Shown here one piece after another: positions 8,455 to 17,716 of a stretch of 39,784 nucleotides of DNA (position 1 is the first letter of the stretch; the number at the start of each line of letters is the position of its first letter). The DNA is from Caulobacteraceae bacterium (GTDB lineage Bacteria; Pseudomonadota; Alphaproteobacteria; Caulobacterales; Caulobacteraceae): assembly GCA_947478785.1 (NCBI GenBank), contig CANJXI010000030.1:1-39784 (forward strand), in the 5' to 3' direction. The translations under genes and the position numbers were made by a program. Under the pieces are notes generated by a model. That model searched no databases. It was not told where the DNA came from and saw nothing but the letters and a program-made list of their open reading frames with translations.

Positions 8455-9495
8455 ATGGCGCGTGGCGTCGCGATTGGCAACCCTCCCGGCCTGCGTATCA
8501 GCGTGGTGGTGGTGGTCTACGAGAGCGGGCCGACGCTGACGGAGTGCCTGGCCGCGCTGCGGGCCCAGGACCTCCGCGACTTCGAGACCATCCTGGTGGA
8601 CAACGCCTCGTCGGGCGGCGAGGCGCAGGCCGCGGCCCAGGCCGACCCGACCCTCATCCTCCTGGAGAACGCCGCGAACCTGGGCTTCGCCGCGGCGGTG
8701 AACCAGGGCGCGGCCAGGGCGCGGGGCCAGTGGCTGGCGCTGCTCAACCCCGACGCCTTCGCCGAGCCCGCCTGGTTGGCGCGGCTGGTCGCGGCGGCTG
8801 AGTCGAACCCCCAAGTCCACGCCTTCGCTTCCCGCCAACTCCTGGCCGAAGACCCGACCCGGCTCGATGGTCTTGGCGACGTCATGGCGCTGCCGGGCTT
8901 CCCGTTCCGCGGCGGCTACACCCACCGCGATCCCGGACCCGTCGAGGCGGGCTGGGTGTTCTCGGCCTGCGGCGGGGCGATGTTGATCGAACGGGCGCTG
9001 TTCCTGGCGATCGGCGGGCTGGATGAGCGGCTGTTCTGCTATTGCGAGGACGTCGACCTGGGCTACCGCCTGCGGCTGATCGGCGAGCCCACCCTGCTGG
9101 TCCCCGACGCCGTGGTCCGCCACGTGGGCTCAGCCTCCTCGGGCGGGCGGCGTAGCGACTTTGCGGTCTTCCACGGCACCCGCAACCGCTTCTGGGTGTT
9201 CGTCAAGGACACCCCGCCGGTGCTGTTCTGGCTGACCCTGCCGCTGCACATTCTGGCGACGGTCATGCTGTTCATCACCCACGCCATGAACGGCGAGATC
9301 CGAGCCCCCATGCGCGGGCTGGCCGCCGGCCTGCGCAATATCGACGTGGCGCTGGCCGCGCGCCGCGAGGTTCAGGCGACGCGGACCGCGACCTCCTGGG
9401 ACATCGCCAGCGCCATGACCTGGAACCCCTTCAACCTGTTTCTGCGGCGCCCGTTCATCCAGCGGCGGCGGACCAGGCCACGAGCCGGCGCATGA
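8455..9495 (+). CDS. Family 2 glycosyltransferase (rhamnosyltransferase-like)
   Basis: A 346-aa GT-A fold transferase. It starts with the nucleotide-binding strand RISVVVVVYESG, then DFETILVDNASS, NLGFAAAVNQGA, LALLNPDAF (the DxD-equivalent region) and FCYCEDVDLGYRLRL, the ED acceptor-side motif. This matches rhamnosyl/WbbL-like transferases. A hydrophobic segment near residues 255-280 may anchor it to the membrane. I chose the ATG at 8455 (AAGGGG about 15 nt upstream), which opens just before the fold; longer forms would run into rfbC. The divergent rfbC makes a dTDP-6-deoxyhexose donor plausible. The 3' end overlaps argE by 41 nt tail-to-tail. Confidence 0.88.
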   Translation: MARGVAIGNPPGLRISVVVVVYESGPTLTECLAALRAQDLRDFETILVDNASSGGEAQAAAQADPTLILLENAANLGFAAAVNQGAARARGQWLALLNPDAFAEPAWLARLVAAAESNPQVHAFASRQLLAEDPTRLDGLGDVMALPGFPFRGGYTHRDPGPVEAGWVFSACGGAMLIERALFLAIGGLDERLFCYCEDVDLGYRLRLIGEPTLLVPDAVVRHVGSASSGGRRSDFAVFHGTRNRFWVFVKDTPPVLFWLTLPLHILATVMLFITHAMNGEIRAPMRGLAAGLRNIDVALAARREVQATRTATSWDIASAMTWNPFNLFLRRPFIQRRRTRPRAGA

Positions 9496-10621
9496 AGGCC
9501 CAGCCCCGCTCCATCTGCCGGACCTCGACATATTCGTTGGGCTGATGGGCCTGCTCGATGGAGCCCGGCCCGCAGATCACGGTGGAGAACCCGGCCTGCT
9601 GGAACTGCCCGGCCTCGGCGGCATAGGACACCGCTCGCGGCGGCCCGTTGTCGCCGGCCAGGGTGCGCACGAAGGCCTCGGCCGCGCCCTCGGGCTCCGG
9701 TGCGAAGGGCGGCGTGTTGGAGCGCTGCTCTACCGTGACGCCGGCGTCCGGCGAGCGCGCCTTCAGCGCCAGGTCCATCGCGCGGGCCTGGGCCAGGAAC
9801 GGCGCCATGATCGCCGCCGGGTCGAAGCCGGGCGGACACCGCAGGTCGAACAGGAAGCTGCATTCGCGGGCCAGGATGTTGCCGGCCGTGCCGCCGCTGA
9901 CGAGGCCGATGGTCAGGGTCGCGCCCTTCGGGGTGAAGGGCGAGGCCAGGTCGCCCTCGACCGCCAGCCGGTCCGACAGGGCGACCAGGGCGGCCATCAG
10001 GCGCGTCGCCTCCATGATCGCCGAGACGCCCAGGTGGGTCAGGCTCGAATGCGCCTCGTGGCCGCTGACATTAACTCGGAACGTATTGATCGACTTGTGG
10101 CCGTTAACCGCCACCATCTCGGTGGGCTCGCCGACCACCACGAAGGCCGGTTTCGGCAGTTCGCGCGCGATCACCGCGATCATCGCCGGCGCGCCCAGGC
10201 AGCCCACTTCCTCGTCATAGGAGAAGGCCAGGTGGACCGGCCTGCGCGGCCTGGCCGCGACCAGGTCCGGAACGGCGGCCAGGGCCAGCGCCAGGAACCC
10301 CTTCATGTCGCAGGTCCCGCGCCCATGGAGCCGGCCGTCCCGCTCGACCAGCGCGAAGGGATCGCTGTCCCACGCCTGGCCATCCACCGGAACCACATCG
10401 GTATGGCCCGACAGCACCACCCCGCCTTCGACCGCCGGGCCGATGGTGGCGATCAGGTTGGACTTGGTCCCCTCGGCGTTGGGGACCCGCCGGTGGGCCA
10501 CCGCATGGCCGTCGAGATAGGCCTCCACCCACTCGATGAGGGCGAGGTTCGAGTGCCGCGAGGTCGTGTCGAACGCGACCAGGGTCTTCAGGATATCAAG
10601 CGCGCGGCGGACGTCGGTCAT
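9455..10621 (-). CDS. argE: Acetylornithine deacetylase
   Basis: M20-family zinc amidohydrolase that removes the acetyl group from N-acetylornithine in arginine synthesis. The 388-aa protein has metal ligands in SGHTDVVPVDGQ, GRGTCDMKGF, DEEVGCLGA and the C-terminal HQPNEYV, with the dimerisation domain between (FRVNVSGHEAHSS). The start is ATG at 10621 (MTDVRRAL). It stands alone rather than in an arginine operon. Related M20 deacylases are possible, but the motif set fits ArgE well. Its last 41 nt overlap the glycosyltransferase on the other strand. Confidence 0.9.
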   Translation of the reverse strand: MTDVRRALDILKTLVAFDTTSRHSNLALIEWVEAYLDGHAVAHRRVPNAEGTKSNLIATIGPAVEGGVVLSGHTDVVPVDGQAWDSDPFALVERDGRLHGRGTCDMKGFLALALAAVPDLVAARPRRPVHLAFSYDEEVGCLGAPAMIAVIARELPKPAFVVVGEPTEMVAVNGHKSINTFRVNVSGHEAHSSLTHLGVSAIMEATRLMAALVALSDRLAVEGDLASPFTPKGATLTIGLVSGGTAGNILARECSFLFDLRCPPGFDPAAIMAPFLAQARAMDLALKARSPDAGVTVEQRSNTPPFAPEPEGAAEAFVRTLAGDNGPPRAVSYAAEAGQFQQAGFSTVICGPGSIEQAHQPNEYVEVRQMERGWAFMRRLVAWSAAAG

Positions 10622-10722
10622 GGCGGCAGACTTAGACCCGCGGGCTTGCGGCTGAAAGGAAAGCGTTCGGCTGGCGTCGTTCGCCGGGCCGTGCCTAGAT
10701 GCGCTCAAGAACAAGAGACGTC

Positions 10723-10730
10723 GGGGGAGG
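10723..10730 (+). promoter_or_regulatory. Shine-Dalgarno deciding the TTG start of the MFS gene
   Basis: GGGGGAGG sits 7 nt before TTG at 10738. The upstream ATG at 10699 has no ribosome site. Confidence 0.65.
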
Positions 10731-10737
10731 CTGTATC

Positions 10738-12393
10738 TTGGTCGACATCGCCCTGGAACCGGGCGCGCCCGCCGCGCCGCGGTTCGCGCCGGTGAGCGCG
10801 GCCTACGGCCGATATGCGCTGACCCTGCTGGTCGCGATCTACACGGTCAACTTCCTGGATCGCCAGATCATCACCACCATCGGTGAGAGCATCAAGACCG
10901 ACCTGCGCCTGACCGACAGCCAGATGGGCGCGCTGGGCGGCATCTTCTTCGCGGCGGTCTACACCATCCTGGGCATTCCGATCGCCCGGATCGCCGACAA
11001 GGCCAACCGGCCCTGGGTGATGACAGTCTCTTTGGCGATCTGGAGCGGCTTCACGGTCATCTCAGGCCTGGCCAGGAGCTATGCGACCCTGGCCTTCGCT
11101 CGCGCGGGCGTCGGCGTCGGCGAGGCAGGCTGTTCGCCGACGGCTCATTCCCTGCTGGCCGACTACTTCCCGGCCCATAAGCGCGCCACGGCCTTGGCCA
11201 TCTACTCGATGGGCATTTCCATCGGGACGCTCCTGGGCATGGCGATCGGCGGGATCGTCGCTGAGCACCATGGTTGGCGGGCCGCCTTCTTCGTGGCAGG
11301 CGCACCGGGCCTGCTGTTCGCGGTACTCGCGATCTTCACCCTGCGCGAGCCCCGCAGCCAACTCAGCCGCGACGCCCAGGCCGCCGCCAACGCAGCCAGC
11401 CACATCCCGCTGATGACGGTGTTCTCGACGCTCGAGCAGCGGCCGACCTTCTGGCTGTTTGCGATGGGCGGCGCGCTGACGGCCTTCATGACCTATGCCC
11501 ATGGCCAGTTCCTCACCCCCTTCTTCCTGCGCAACCACACCCCTGAGCTGATGGTCTTGGCCGGCCAGTTCGGCATGACGCCAGCCGCCGGCAGGCCGCC
11601 GCTGGGCTTCACGAGCCTTGCGCTGGGCCTCAGCGCCGGGATCGGCGGGGCGTTCGGATCCTGGCTGGGCGGCCATCTGGCCGACCGCTGGGGCGCCAGG
11701 GACATCCGCGACTATGCGCTGTTCCCGCTGCTGACCCCGATCCTCAGCATCCCGGTGCTCTGGTACGTGGCCGGCACGGACAATGTGCCGCTGGCGCTGG
11801 TCCTTTTGCTCATCCCCAACATGAGCCTGGGCGCCTGGTGGGGGCCCGTCTACGGCGGCGTGCAGAGCCTGGCGCCGCCGGCGATGCGCGCGCTCAGCGC
11901 CGCGGTGCTACTGTTCGTGATCAACATCATCGGACTGGGCGCCGGGCCAACGTCCTTCGGCATCACTACCGACGCCATGACCAACCACTACCTGGCCGGC
12001 ACCGGCCTCGACGTCGAGGCCTGCAAGCGGGCGCTGGATGCGGCCGTGGCGCCCTGCGCTGCGGCCTCCGCCCACGGCATCCGGACGACACTCTTGCTGT
12101 CCACGGCGATCCTGCCCTTCGCCATGCTGTGCTTTTTCCTGAGCCGCCGGACCATCAAGCGCGACATGGCGAACGCCGACGTCACGGCGGCGGCGGCGAT
12201 GCCGACCTCGCGATTGGCGATCTACCTGTTCGTGGCTGGCGCACTCCCCGGCGTCTTCCTGGGCCACGCCTCGGTGATGTTCTTTCGCGACCCGCCGCCG
12301 ATGCTGAGGGCGGTCGGATTGCTGACGGGCGGCGCCATCGGGGTCGTCCTGGCCTTCATGATCGCCAGCGCCGGGCGTCGGAAGGCGGGTTAG
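10738..12393 (+). CDS. MFS transporter, spinster-like
   Basis: A 551-aa inner-membrane carrier with about twelve hydrophobic helices. The N-terminal half reads YALTLLVAIYTVNFLDRQ, then LTDSQMGALGG, IPIARIADKANR (the loop 2-3 region), VGVGEAGCSPTAHSLLADYF and KRATALAIYSMG, a pattern typical of the spinster-like MFS group abundant in Caulobacterales and sphingomonads. The central loop (~210-230) is soluble, and an extra hydrophobic stretch follows residue 480. TTG at 10738 was chosen over ATG at 10699 because of the GGGGGAGG site. The substrate is unknown. It is flanked by argE and the FKBP gene on the other strand, with only 3 nt between its stop and theirs. Confidence 0.88.
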   Translation: MVDIALEPGAPAAPRFAPVSAAYGRYALTLLVAIYTVNFLDRQIITTIGESIKTDLRLTDSQMGALGGIFFAAVYTILGIPIARIADKANRPWVMTVSLAIWSGFTVISGLARSYATLAFARAGVGVGEAGCSPTAHSLLADYFPAHKRATALAIYSMGISIGTLLGMAIGGIVAEHHGWRAAFFVAGAPGLLFAVLAIFTLREPRSQLSRDAQAAANAASHIPLMTVFSTLEQRPTFWLFAMGGALTAFMTYAHGQFLTPFFLRNHTPELMVLAGQFGMTPAAGRPPLGFTSLALGLSAGIGGAFGSWLGGHLADRWGARDIRDYALFPLLTPILSIPVLWYVAGTDNVPLALVLLLIPNMSLGAWWGPVYGGVQSLAPPAMRALSAAVLLFVINIIGLGAGPTSFGITTDAMTNHYLAGTGLDVEACKRALDAAVAPCAAASAHGIRTTLLLSTAILPFAMLCFFLSRRTIKRDMANADVTAAAAMPTSRLAIYLFVAGALPGVFLGHASVMFFRDPPPMLRAVGLLTGGAIGVVLAFMIASAGRRKAG

Positions 12394-12396
12394 CGC

Positions 12397-12888
12397 CTAG
12401 CCCTGCTGGATCCGGCCTGGTCCGGGCAGGACGTCGATCAGCTCGATGCGGAAGATCAGCGCCGCGCCCCCGGGGATCTGGCCGCCCCCGGCGCCGTCAG
12501 AGCCGTAGCCGAGCTCCGGCGGGACATAGAGGATCCATTCGTCGCCGGGGCGCATCAGCTGCAGGGCTTCCTGCCAGCCCTTCACAAGGCCCTTGAGCGG
12601 CAGGGCGACCGGGGCTCCGCGCTCATAGGACGAGTCGAAGATCTTGCCGTCCAGCAGCTTGCCTTCGTAGTTCACCTTCACCTCGTCGGTGAGCTGCGGT
12701 TTGACGCCCGTCGCCGGCCCGGAGTGGACGATCTTGTACTGCAGGCCGGATGGCAGGGTCTGGACGCCCGCCGCCTTGGCGTTGCTCGCCATGAAGGCCG
12801 CGGCCGCCAGTCCTTGGTCGGGCGCGGGCGGCTTGTGGCAGGCCGCGAGGGACAGCGCGGCGGCGAAAATCGCGAGGATACGGATCAT
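12397..12888 (-). CDS. FKBP-type peptidyl-prolyl isomerase, lipoprotein
   Basis: A 163-aa exported proline isomerase. The N-terminus is a lipoprotein signal with lipobox LAAC (Cys17), so it should be membrane-anchored facing the periplasm. The FKBP domain (residues ~45-155) shows VKVNYEGKLLDGKIFDSSYERG, LVKGWQEALQLMRPGDE, the PPELGYG loop and the closing LIFRIELIDV. It is probably a periplasmic folding helper. It lies 14 nt after the threonine ammonia-lyase gene and likely ends that minus-strand operon. Confidence 0.93.
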   Translation of the reverse strand: MIRILAIFAAALSLAACHKPPAPDQGLAAAAFMASNAKAAGVQTLPSGLQYKIVHSGPATGVKPQLTDEVKVNYEGKLLDGKIFDSSYERGAPVALPLKGLVKGWQEALQLMRPGDEWILYVPPELGYGSDGAGGGQIPGGAALIFRIELIDVLPGPGRIQQG

Positions 12889-12902
12889 AAGCTTCGGCCT
12901 CT

Positions 12903-14111
12903 TCAGACGGCGCGGGGCGGGTAGCCCGCCGCACGCAGGGCGTCCATGATTTCCCGGGTGTGCTGGGCGTCGCGGGTCTCGATCATGATGTCGAATTCCG
13001 CGCCCTTGGCGGGGACGTCGAGGGCCAGGCGGTTGTGCGCCACCTCGATGATGTTGGCGCCCAGGTTGCCGATGATCGCCGAGACATTGCCCAGGAGACC
13101 CGGACGGTCGTCGCCGATGATCCGGAGACTGACGATCCGCTGCTCACGGACCAGTTCGCGGGTGAGGACCGACGCCAGGAGACGGGTGTCGATGTTGCCG
13201 CCAGTGATCACCAGGCCGCATTTCTTGCCCCGGAACGTCTCGGGAAAGGCCAGCAGGGCAGCCAGAGAGCCCGCGCCCGCCCCTTCGGTCACGGTCTTCT
13301 CGACATTGCAGTACAGCGCTATGGCGCGCTCGAAGAACGGCTCCTCGACCAGCAGCACGTCGTCCACCAGGGGGCGCGCCACGGAATAGCTCACGTCCCC
13401 CACCTGCTTGACCGCGATGCCCTCGGCGATGGTCGCCCCGCCGCTCGTGGCGCCGGCGTTCACGCCCCGCATGCGGGCGGTGAACGATGGATAGAGCGCG
13501 GGCTCGAGCCCGATCACCTTGATGTCCGGCTTGATGTGCTTGGCCGCCGTCGCCATGCCGGCGATCAGGCCGCCGCCGCCGATCGGCACGGGCAGGACCT
13601 CTAGCTCCGGCACGTCCTCCAGCATCTCCAGCGCCACCGTCCCCTGGCCCGCCATTACGTCCAGGTCGTTGAACGGATGGACGAAGGTCAGCTCGCGCTC
13701 GTCGCAGAGCTTCAGCGCGTGGCTGGAGGCGTCGTCATAGGTGTCGCCCTCGATGACCACCTCGGCCCCGAAGGCGCGGGTCTGCTGGACCTTCACGAAA
13801 GGGGTGTTCTTGGGCATCACGATGGTCACCGGCACGCCCAGCCGCGAGCCGTGGTAGGCCAGCCCCTGGCTGTGGTTGCCGGCCGAGGCCGCGATCACGC
13901 CGCGCTTGCGGACGTTTTCGCCAAGCTGCAGCAGCTTGTTGAGCGCGCCGCGCTCCTTGTAGGCGGCGGTGAACTGCAGGTTCTCGAACTTGACCCACAC
14001 CTCGGCCCCCGTGATATCCGACAGCGTGCGGGAGAAACGGCAGGGCGTGCGCTCGATATGACCCTGCAGCCGGTCTTTGGCTGCGAGGATATCGTCGAAG
14101 GATAGGGTCAT
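12903..14111 (-). CDS. Threonine ammonia-lyase with C-terminal ACT domain
   Basis: PLP enzyme converting threonine to 2-oxobutyrate and ammonia. The 402-aa protein has the PLP Lys52 in TAAYKERGALNKL, the phosphate-binding glycine loop (PIGGGGLIAG), and the C-terminal ACT domain from ~330 (SLRIIGDDRPGLLGNVSAIIGNLGANI). This TdcB-plus-ACT arrangement of about 400 aa differs from the two-domain regulatory IlvA of enterics. It may feed isoleucine synthesis or degrade threonine and serine. The start is ATG at 14111 (MTLSFDD). It is 68 nt downstream of manC and 14 nt before the FKBP gene. Confidence 0.92.
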   Translation of the reverse strand: MTLSFDDILAAKDRLQGHIERTPCRFSRTLSDITGAEVWVKFENLQFTAAYKERGALNKLLQLGENVRKRGVIAASAGNHSQGLAYHGSRLGVPVTIVMPKNTPFVKVQQTRAFGAEVVIEGDTYDDASSHALKLCDERELTFVHPFNDLDVMAGQGTVALEMLEDVPELEVLPVPIGGGGLIAGMATAAKHIKPDIKVIGLEPALYPSFTARMRGVNAGATSGGATIAEGIAVKQVGDVSYSVARPLVDDVLLVEEPFFERAIALYCNVEKTVTEGAGAGSLAALLAFPETFRGKKCGLVITGGNIDTRLLASVLTRELVREQRIVSLRIIGDDRPGLLGNVSAIIGNLGANIIEVAHNRLALDVPAKGAEFDIMIETRDAQHTREIMDALRAAGYPPRAV

Positions 14112-14179
14112 GGCGGCGCCGGGCGTTGCGGAAAAGGCGCGCAACCTAACGGCGGCTTGGGCCTGCCGCAATGCGGCGC

Positions 14180-15244
14180 CTAGAGAAGCTCGTCGCGGCC
14201 CGCCGCCTTGATCGCCTCCACGGCGGCGCGGACGGCTGAGGGGTCGTCCCTGCGGGTGACCAGGACGACGCCGTTCTCGACGATCACCGCCAGGTCCTCG
14301 ACCCCGCTGATCACCACGGTCGGACCGTCGGTGAGGACAAGGTTGCGGCTTGTCCCGGCGCGGATCGCGGGCCCGGAGACGGCGTCGCCCGACGCGGTCT
14401 TCGCGGCGGCCGCCCACAGAGCGTCGTAGTTGCCCACGTCGCTCCAGCCGATGTCGGCCTGCACCACCACGGCCTTTTCGGTCAGCTCGAACACCGCCGT
14501 GTCGATGGCCACGGCCGGGCTGCGCAGGAAGGCCTCGCCCAGGCGCACCGTGTCGCCAACGCGCTCGGCCTGATCGGCGGCGACCGTGGCGGCGGCGGCC
14601 AGTTCGGGCGCGAGCTGGGCGGCCTCGGCCAGGAAGACGTTCGGCCGGAACAGGAACATGCCGGCGTTCCAGCTGTAATCGGGGTCGGCGACGTAGGTGA
14701 TGGCGGTGGCGAGGTCCGGCTTCTCGACGAACTGGGCCACCTTGCGGAGGACACCGTCGCCCGGCTCGGCGCGGATGTAGCCGTAGCCGGTTTCCGGTCC
14801 GGTGGGCTTGATGCCGAAGATCACCAGCGCGCCGGCCTCCGCGGCGGGGGCGCCGGCCGTGATGGCGGCGTGCAGGGCCGGCACGTCGGCCACCCGGTTG
14901 TCGGCGTGCAGCAGCAGGATCAGGCTGTTGGGTTCGTCCTGCGCCGCGATCGCCGCGGCGACCGCCGAGGCGGGCCCGGTGTTGCGGCCTTCCGGCTCCA
15001 GGATGAGCGCCTTGGCTACGACACCCACGGCGGCCAACTGCTCGCGGACCAGATCGGCGTGTGCGGCGTTGCAGACCACCATGGGCGGGCCAAACAGCGC
15101 GCCCGCGACCCGGAGCGCCGTTTCCTGGATCAGGGTGTGGTGGCCGCCCAGCGTATGGAACTGTTTGGGCCTGGCCTGGCGTGAGAGCGGCCAGAGCCGC
15201 GTCCCGGCGCCCCCGGACATCAGGACGGGTGTGATCTTCCGCAT
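14180..15244 (-). CDS. manC: Mannose-1-phosphate guanylyltransferase (single-domain)
   Basis: Makes GDP-mannose from mannose-1-phosphate and GTP, for surface polysaccharide. The 354-aa protein has the nucleotidyl-transfer signature SGGAGTRLWPLSRQARPKQF (residues 9-28), LILEPEGRNT, the FVEKPDLATA catalytic loop and WNAGMFLFRP. It lacks the C-terminal isomerase cupin of bifunctional ManC/AlgA enzymes. The start is ATG at 15244, 10 nt after the stop of the upstream ABC gene, so they are likely cotranscribed. GDP-mannose could supply the glycan genes on both sides. Confidence 0.92.
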   Translation of the reverse strand: MRKITPVLMSGGAGTRLWPLSRQARPKQFHTLGGHHTLIQETALRVAGALFGPPMVVCNAAHADLVREQLAAVGVVAKALILEPEGRNTGPASAVAAAIAAQDEPNSLILLLHADNRVADVPALHAAITAGAPAAEAGALVIFGIKPTGPETGYGYIRAEPGDGVLRKVAQFVEKPDLATAITYVADPDYSWNAGMFLFRPNVFLAEAAQLAPELAAAATVAADQAERVGDTVRLGEAFLRSPAVAIDTAVFELTEKAVVVQADIGWSDVGNYDALWAAAAKTASGDAVSGPAIRAGTSRNLVLTDGPTVVISGVEDLAVIVENGVVLVTRRDDPSAVRAAVEAIKAAGRDELL

Positions 15245-15254
15245 GGTCTGGCTT

Positions 15255-17081
15255 CTAGGCCGCTTCTGACGGCGGGTCGAATTCGGCGACCAGATGGCCG
15301 GGCGCGACCTCGTTCAAGGCCGGCGGCAGGACCGGCGCCATGGGGTCGATGGGCAGGCGCGAGGGCGCGAAGCGCCAAGCGGCGCGGGGGTCCATCGGGC
15401 TGGGCGGCTCGCCCACCAGCTTCACCCGCTCGCGCGTGCGCTCGATGGTGGGGTCCGGGATCGGCGCGGCGGAGAGGAGAGCCTTGGTGTAGGGGTGCTG
15501 CGGCGCCCGGTAGATCCGGTCGCGGTCGGCGGTCTCCACCACCCGGCCCATGTAGAGCACCAGCACCCTGTGGCTGATCTCGCGGACCACCGCCAGATCG
15601 TGGCTGATGAAGATCATCGCCAGGCCCATCTCCTTCTGGAGGTTGATCAGCAGGTCGATGATCTGCGCCCGGATCGAGACATCCAGCGCCGAGACCGCCT
15701 CGTCGCAGATCACCAGGCGGGGCTTGAGGATCATCGCGCGGGCGATGCCTACCCGCTGGTTCTGGCCGCCGGAAAGCTCGTGCGGATAGCGGTTGATCAG
15801 CGCCGGATCGAGCTCGGTCCGGGCCATCATCGCGGCGACCTCGCGGTCGCGGCCAGCGCGGTCGAGGTCGGGGCGGAAGATCTGCAATGGCTCGGCGATG
15901 GAATCGCCGATCGTCACCCTTGGGTCGAGGCTGGCCAGCGGGTCCTGGAAGACGATCTGCAGGTCCTTGCGCGCCGCCCGCAAGGCCTCGCGCTGGGCGT
16001 GAGTGATGTCGCGGCCCATCAGGGTCACGACCCCGCCGGTGGCCGGGATCAGGTTGAGGATGGCGCGCGCCAGCGTCGACTTGCCCGAGCCGCTCTCGCC
16101 GACCACGCCCAGGGTCTCGCCCTGGCGCACCTGGAAGGAGACCCCGTCCACCGCGCGGAGCTGGCGCGTTGGCGCCAGGAACCCGCCGCCGATCGGGAAC
16201 CAGACCTTGACGTCGGCGCCCGACACCACGACGGGCGCGTTCGCGGCCACCGGGTCCAGCGTCGGCCGCCCGCCCCGGCCTTCGCGGTCGAGCCTCGGGA
16301 TCGCCGCCAGCAGGGCCCTGGTATAGTCGGTCTGCGGATTGGCGAAGATGTCCTCGGCCGAACCCTCCTCCACATAGGCGCCGTCCTTCATCACGCAGAC
16401 CCGGTCGGCCAGCCGCGCGATGACCCCCATGTCGTGGGTGACCAGCACCATGGCCGCGCCGGTCTCGCGCTGCAGCTCGGCCATCAGGTCGAGGATCTCG
16501 GCCTGGACGGTGACGTCCAGCGCCGTGGTCGGCTCGTCGGCGATCAGCAGTTCCGGCCCGCCAGCCATGGCGGCGGCGATCATCACCCGCTGGCGCATCC
16601 CGCCGGAAAGCTCATGCGGATACTGGCGCAGGCGTTGCGCCGCGTCGGGAATGCGGACCTTCTCCAGCCACAGCCTGGCGTGCGCCATGGCCTCGCGGTC
16701 GCTCATCCCCTGGTGCAGGCGCAGCGGCTCGGCGATCTGTTCGCCGATGCGTACGTGCGGCGTCAGCGCGGTCAGCGGATCCTGGAAAATCATCGTCATC
16801 TTCGAGCCGCGGATGCGGTTGAGCTCGCGGGGCGTGAGCGTCAGGAGCTCGGTCCCCGAGAACTTCGCGGAACCCGTCGCCCGCCCGTTGCGGGCCAGCA
16901 GGCCCATCACCGCCATGAAGGTCTGGCTCTTGCCCGAGCCGCTCTCGCCGACCACGCCCAGGGTCTGGCCCCGCGGAATGGCCAGGGAGACGCCCCGGAC
17001 CGCCTGGATCACCCCGTCGTGCGTGTCGAAGTCGACCTTCAGGTCGTCGAGGGTCAGGACGGCGGGGACGGGTGCGGGCAA
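15255..17081 (-). CDS. Fused two-domain ATPase of a dipeptide/oligopeptide-type ABC transporter
   Basis: A 608-aa cytosolic protein with two complete ATPase domains in the DppD-DppF order. Domain 1 has Walker A GESGSGKS (45-52), signature LSGGM (158-162) and Walker B LLIADEP. Domain 2 has Walker A at 328-335, LSGGQ (436-440) and Walker B LVICDEA. The oligopeptide-type C-terminal extension [16 protein letters not shown] is present. The start is TTG at 17081 with GAGG upstream. No permease or binding-protein gene lies nearby, so its membrane partners must be encoded elsewhere. It heads the ABC-manC-threonine lyase-FKBP run. The start is close to the divergent HAD gene. Confidence 0.92.
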   Translation of the reverse strand: MPAPVPAVLTLDDLKVDFDTHDGVIQAVRGVSLAIPRGQTLGVVGESGSGKSQTFMAVMGLLARNGRATGSAKFSGTELLTLTPRELNRIRGSKMTMIFQDPLTALTPHVRIGEQIAEPLRLHQGMSDREAMAHARLWLEKVRIPDAAQRLRQYPHELSGGMRQRVMIAAAMAGGPELLIADEPTTALDVTVQAEILDLMAELQRETGAAMVLVTHDMGVIARLADRVCVMKDGAYVEEGSAEDIFANPQTDYTRALLAAIPRLDREGRGGRPTLDPVAANAPVVVSGADVKVWFPIGGGFLAPTRQLRAVDGVSFQVRQGETLGVVGESGSGKSTLARAILNLIPATGGVVTLMGRDITHAQREALRAARKDLQIVFQDPLASLDPRVTIGDSIAEPLQIFRPDLDRAGRDREVAAMMARTELDPALINRYPHELSGGQNQRVGIARAMILKPRLVICDEAVSALDVSIRAQIIDLLINLQKEMGLAMIFISHDLAVVREISHRVLVLYMGRVVETADRDRIYRAPQHPYTKALLSAAPIPDPTIERTRERVKLVGEPPSPMDPRAAWRFAPSRLPIDPMAPVLPPALNEVAPGHLVAEFDPPSEAA

Positions 17082-17170
17082 GGGCGACCTCGGGCCAACA
17101 GCTGGGCAAGGACGACCTTAGACCGCCAGTTGGACTTTTTGAAATCGCCGGGGCGGCTATAGTCGCCCTG

Positions 17171-17716
17171 GTGTCCGAAACCGCCGCACAATATCTGCGC
17201 CCCGCCCTCTTCCTCGACCGCGACGGGGTGCTGAACGAGGACCAGGGGTATGTCCACCGCTGGGAGGACTTCCGCTGGATCCCCGGCGCGAAGGCCAGCG
17301 TGGCGGCGTTCAACCGGGCGGGCTGGCTGGTGATCGTGGTGACCAACCAGTCAGGCGTCGGGCGCGGCTACTACACCGAGGCCGCCATGCACGCCCTGCA
17401 CGCGCGGATGAGCGAAGACCTGGCCAAGGTCGGCGGCCACGTTGACGCCTTCTACCATGCCCCGGACCACCCCGACGCCGCGCTCGACGCCTACCGCCAC
17501 CCCGATCCGCCCGACCGCAAGCCCAATCCCGGCATGATCCTGAAGGCGCTGGCCGACTGGCCCATCGACCGCGACCGCTCCCTGCTGATCGGCGACAAGT
17601 CCTCGGACCTGGAGGCGGCGCTGCGCGCAGGAATTCGCGGCGTGCTGTTCGAAGGCGGCGACCTGAAGGCGTTTTTGGAGGCGGAGGCCCTGTTCCCAAC
17701 CTCCCGCACGGCATGA
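17171..17716 (+). CDS. HAD-IIIA phosphatase, GmhB/HisB-N-like, without zinc cysteines
   Basis: A 181-aa cytosolic HAD phosphatase related to D,D-heptose 1,7-bisphosphate phosphatase (GmhB). Asp16 and Asp18 in FLDRDGVLNEDQGYV are the nucleophile and acid/base; TNQSGVGRGYY, RKPNPGMI and LIGDKSSDLEAA are the other HAD motifs. In GmhB a zinc loop with Cys-x-His and Cys-x-Cys precedes RKPxPGM; here that stretch (APDHPDAALDAYRHPDPPD) has no cysteine. The substrate may therefore differ. I chose GTG at 17171 (MSETAAQY); TATAGT at 17158-17163 could be a -10 box, making the transcript nearly leaderless. It overlaps the next gene by ATGA. Confidence 0.82.
   Translation: MSETAAQYLRPALFLDRDGVLNEDQGYVHRWEDFRWIPGAKASVAAFNRAGWLVIVVTNQSGVGRGYYTEAAMHALHARMSEDLAKVGGHVDAFYHAPDHPDAALDAYRHPDPPDRKPNPGMILKALADWPIDRDRSLLIGDKSSDLEAALRAGIRGVLFEGGDLKAFLEAEALFPTSRTA

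Noticed and set aside
14112-14417. N-terminal extension of threonine ammonia-lyase into the manC gene
   Set aside because: The extension is Arg/Gly-rich and overlaps manC; ATG at 14111 starts exactly at the conserved MTLSFDD.
15294-17162. 622-codon plus-strand frame opposite the ABC ATPase
   Set aside because: It mirrors a protein with intact Walker and signature motifs; its own translation is low-complexity His/Arg/Gln-rich.
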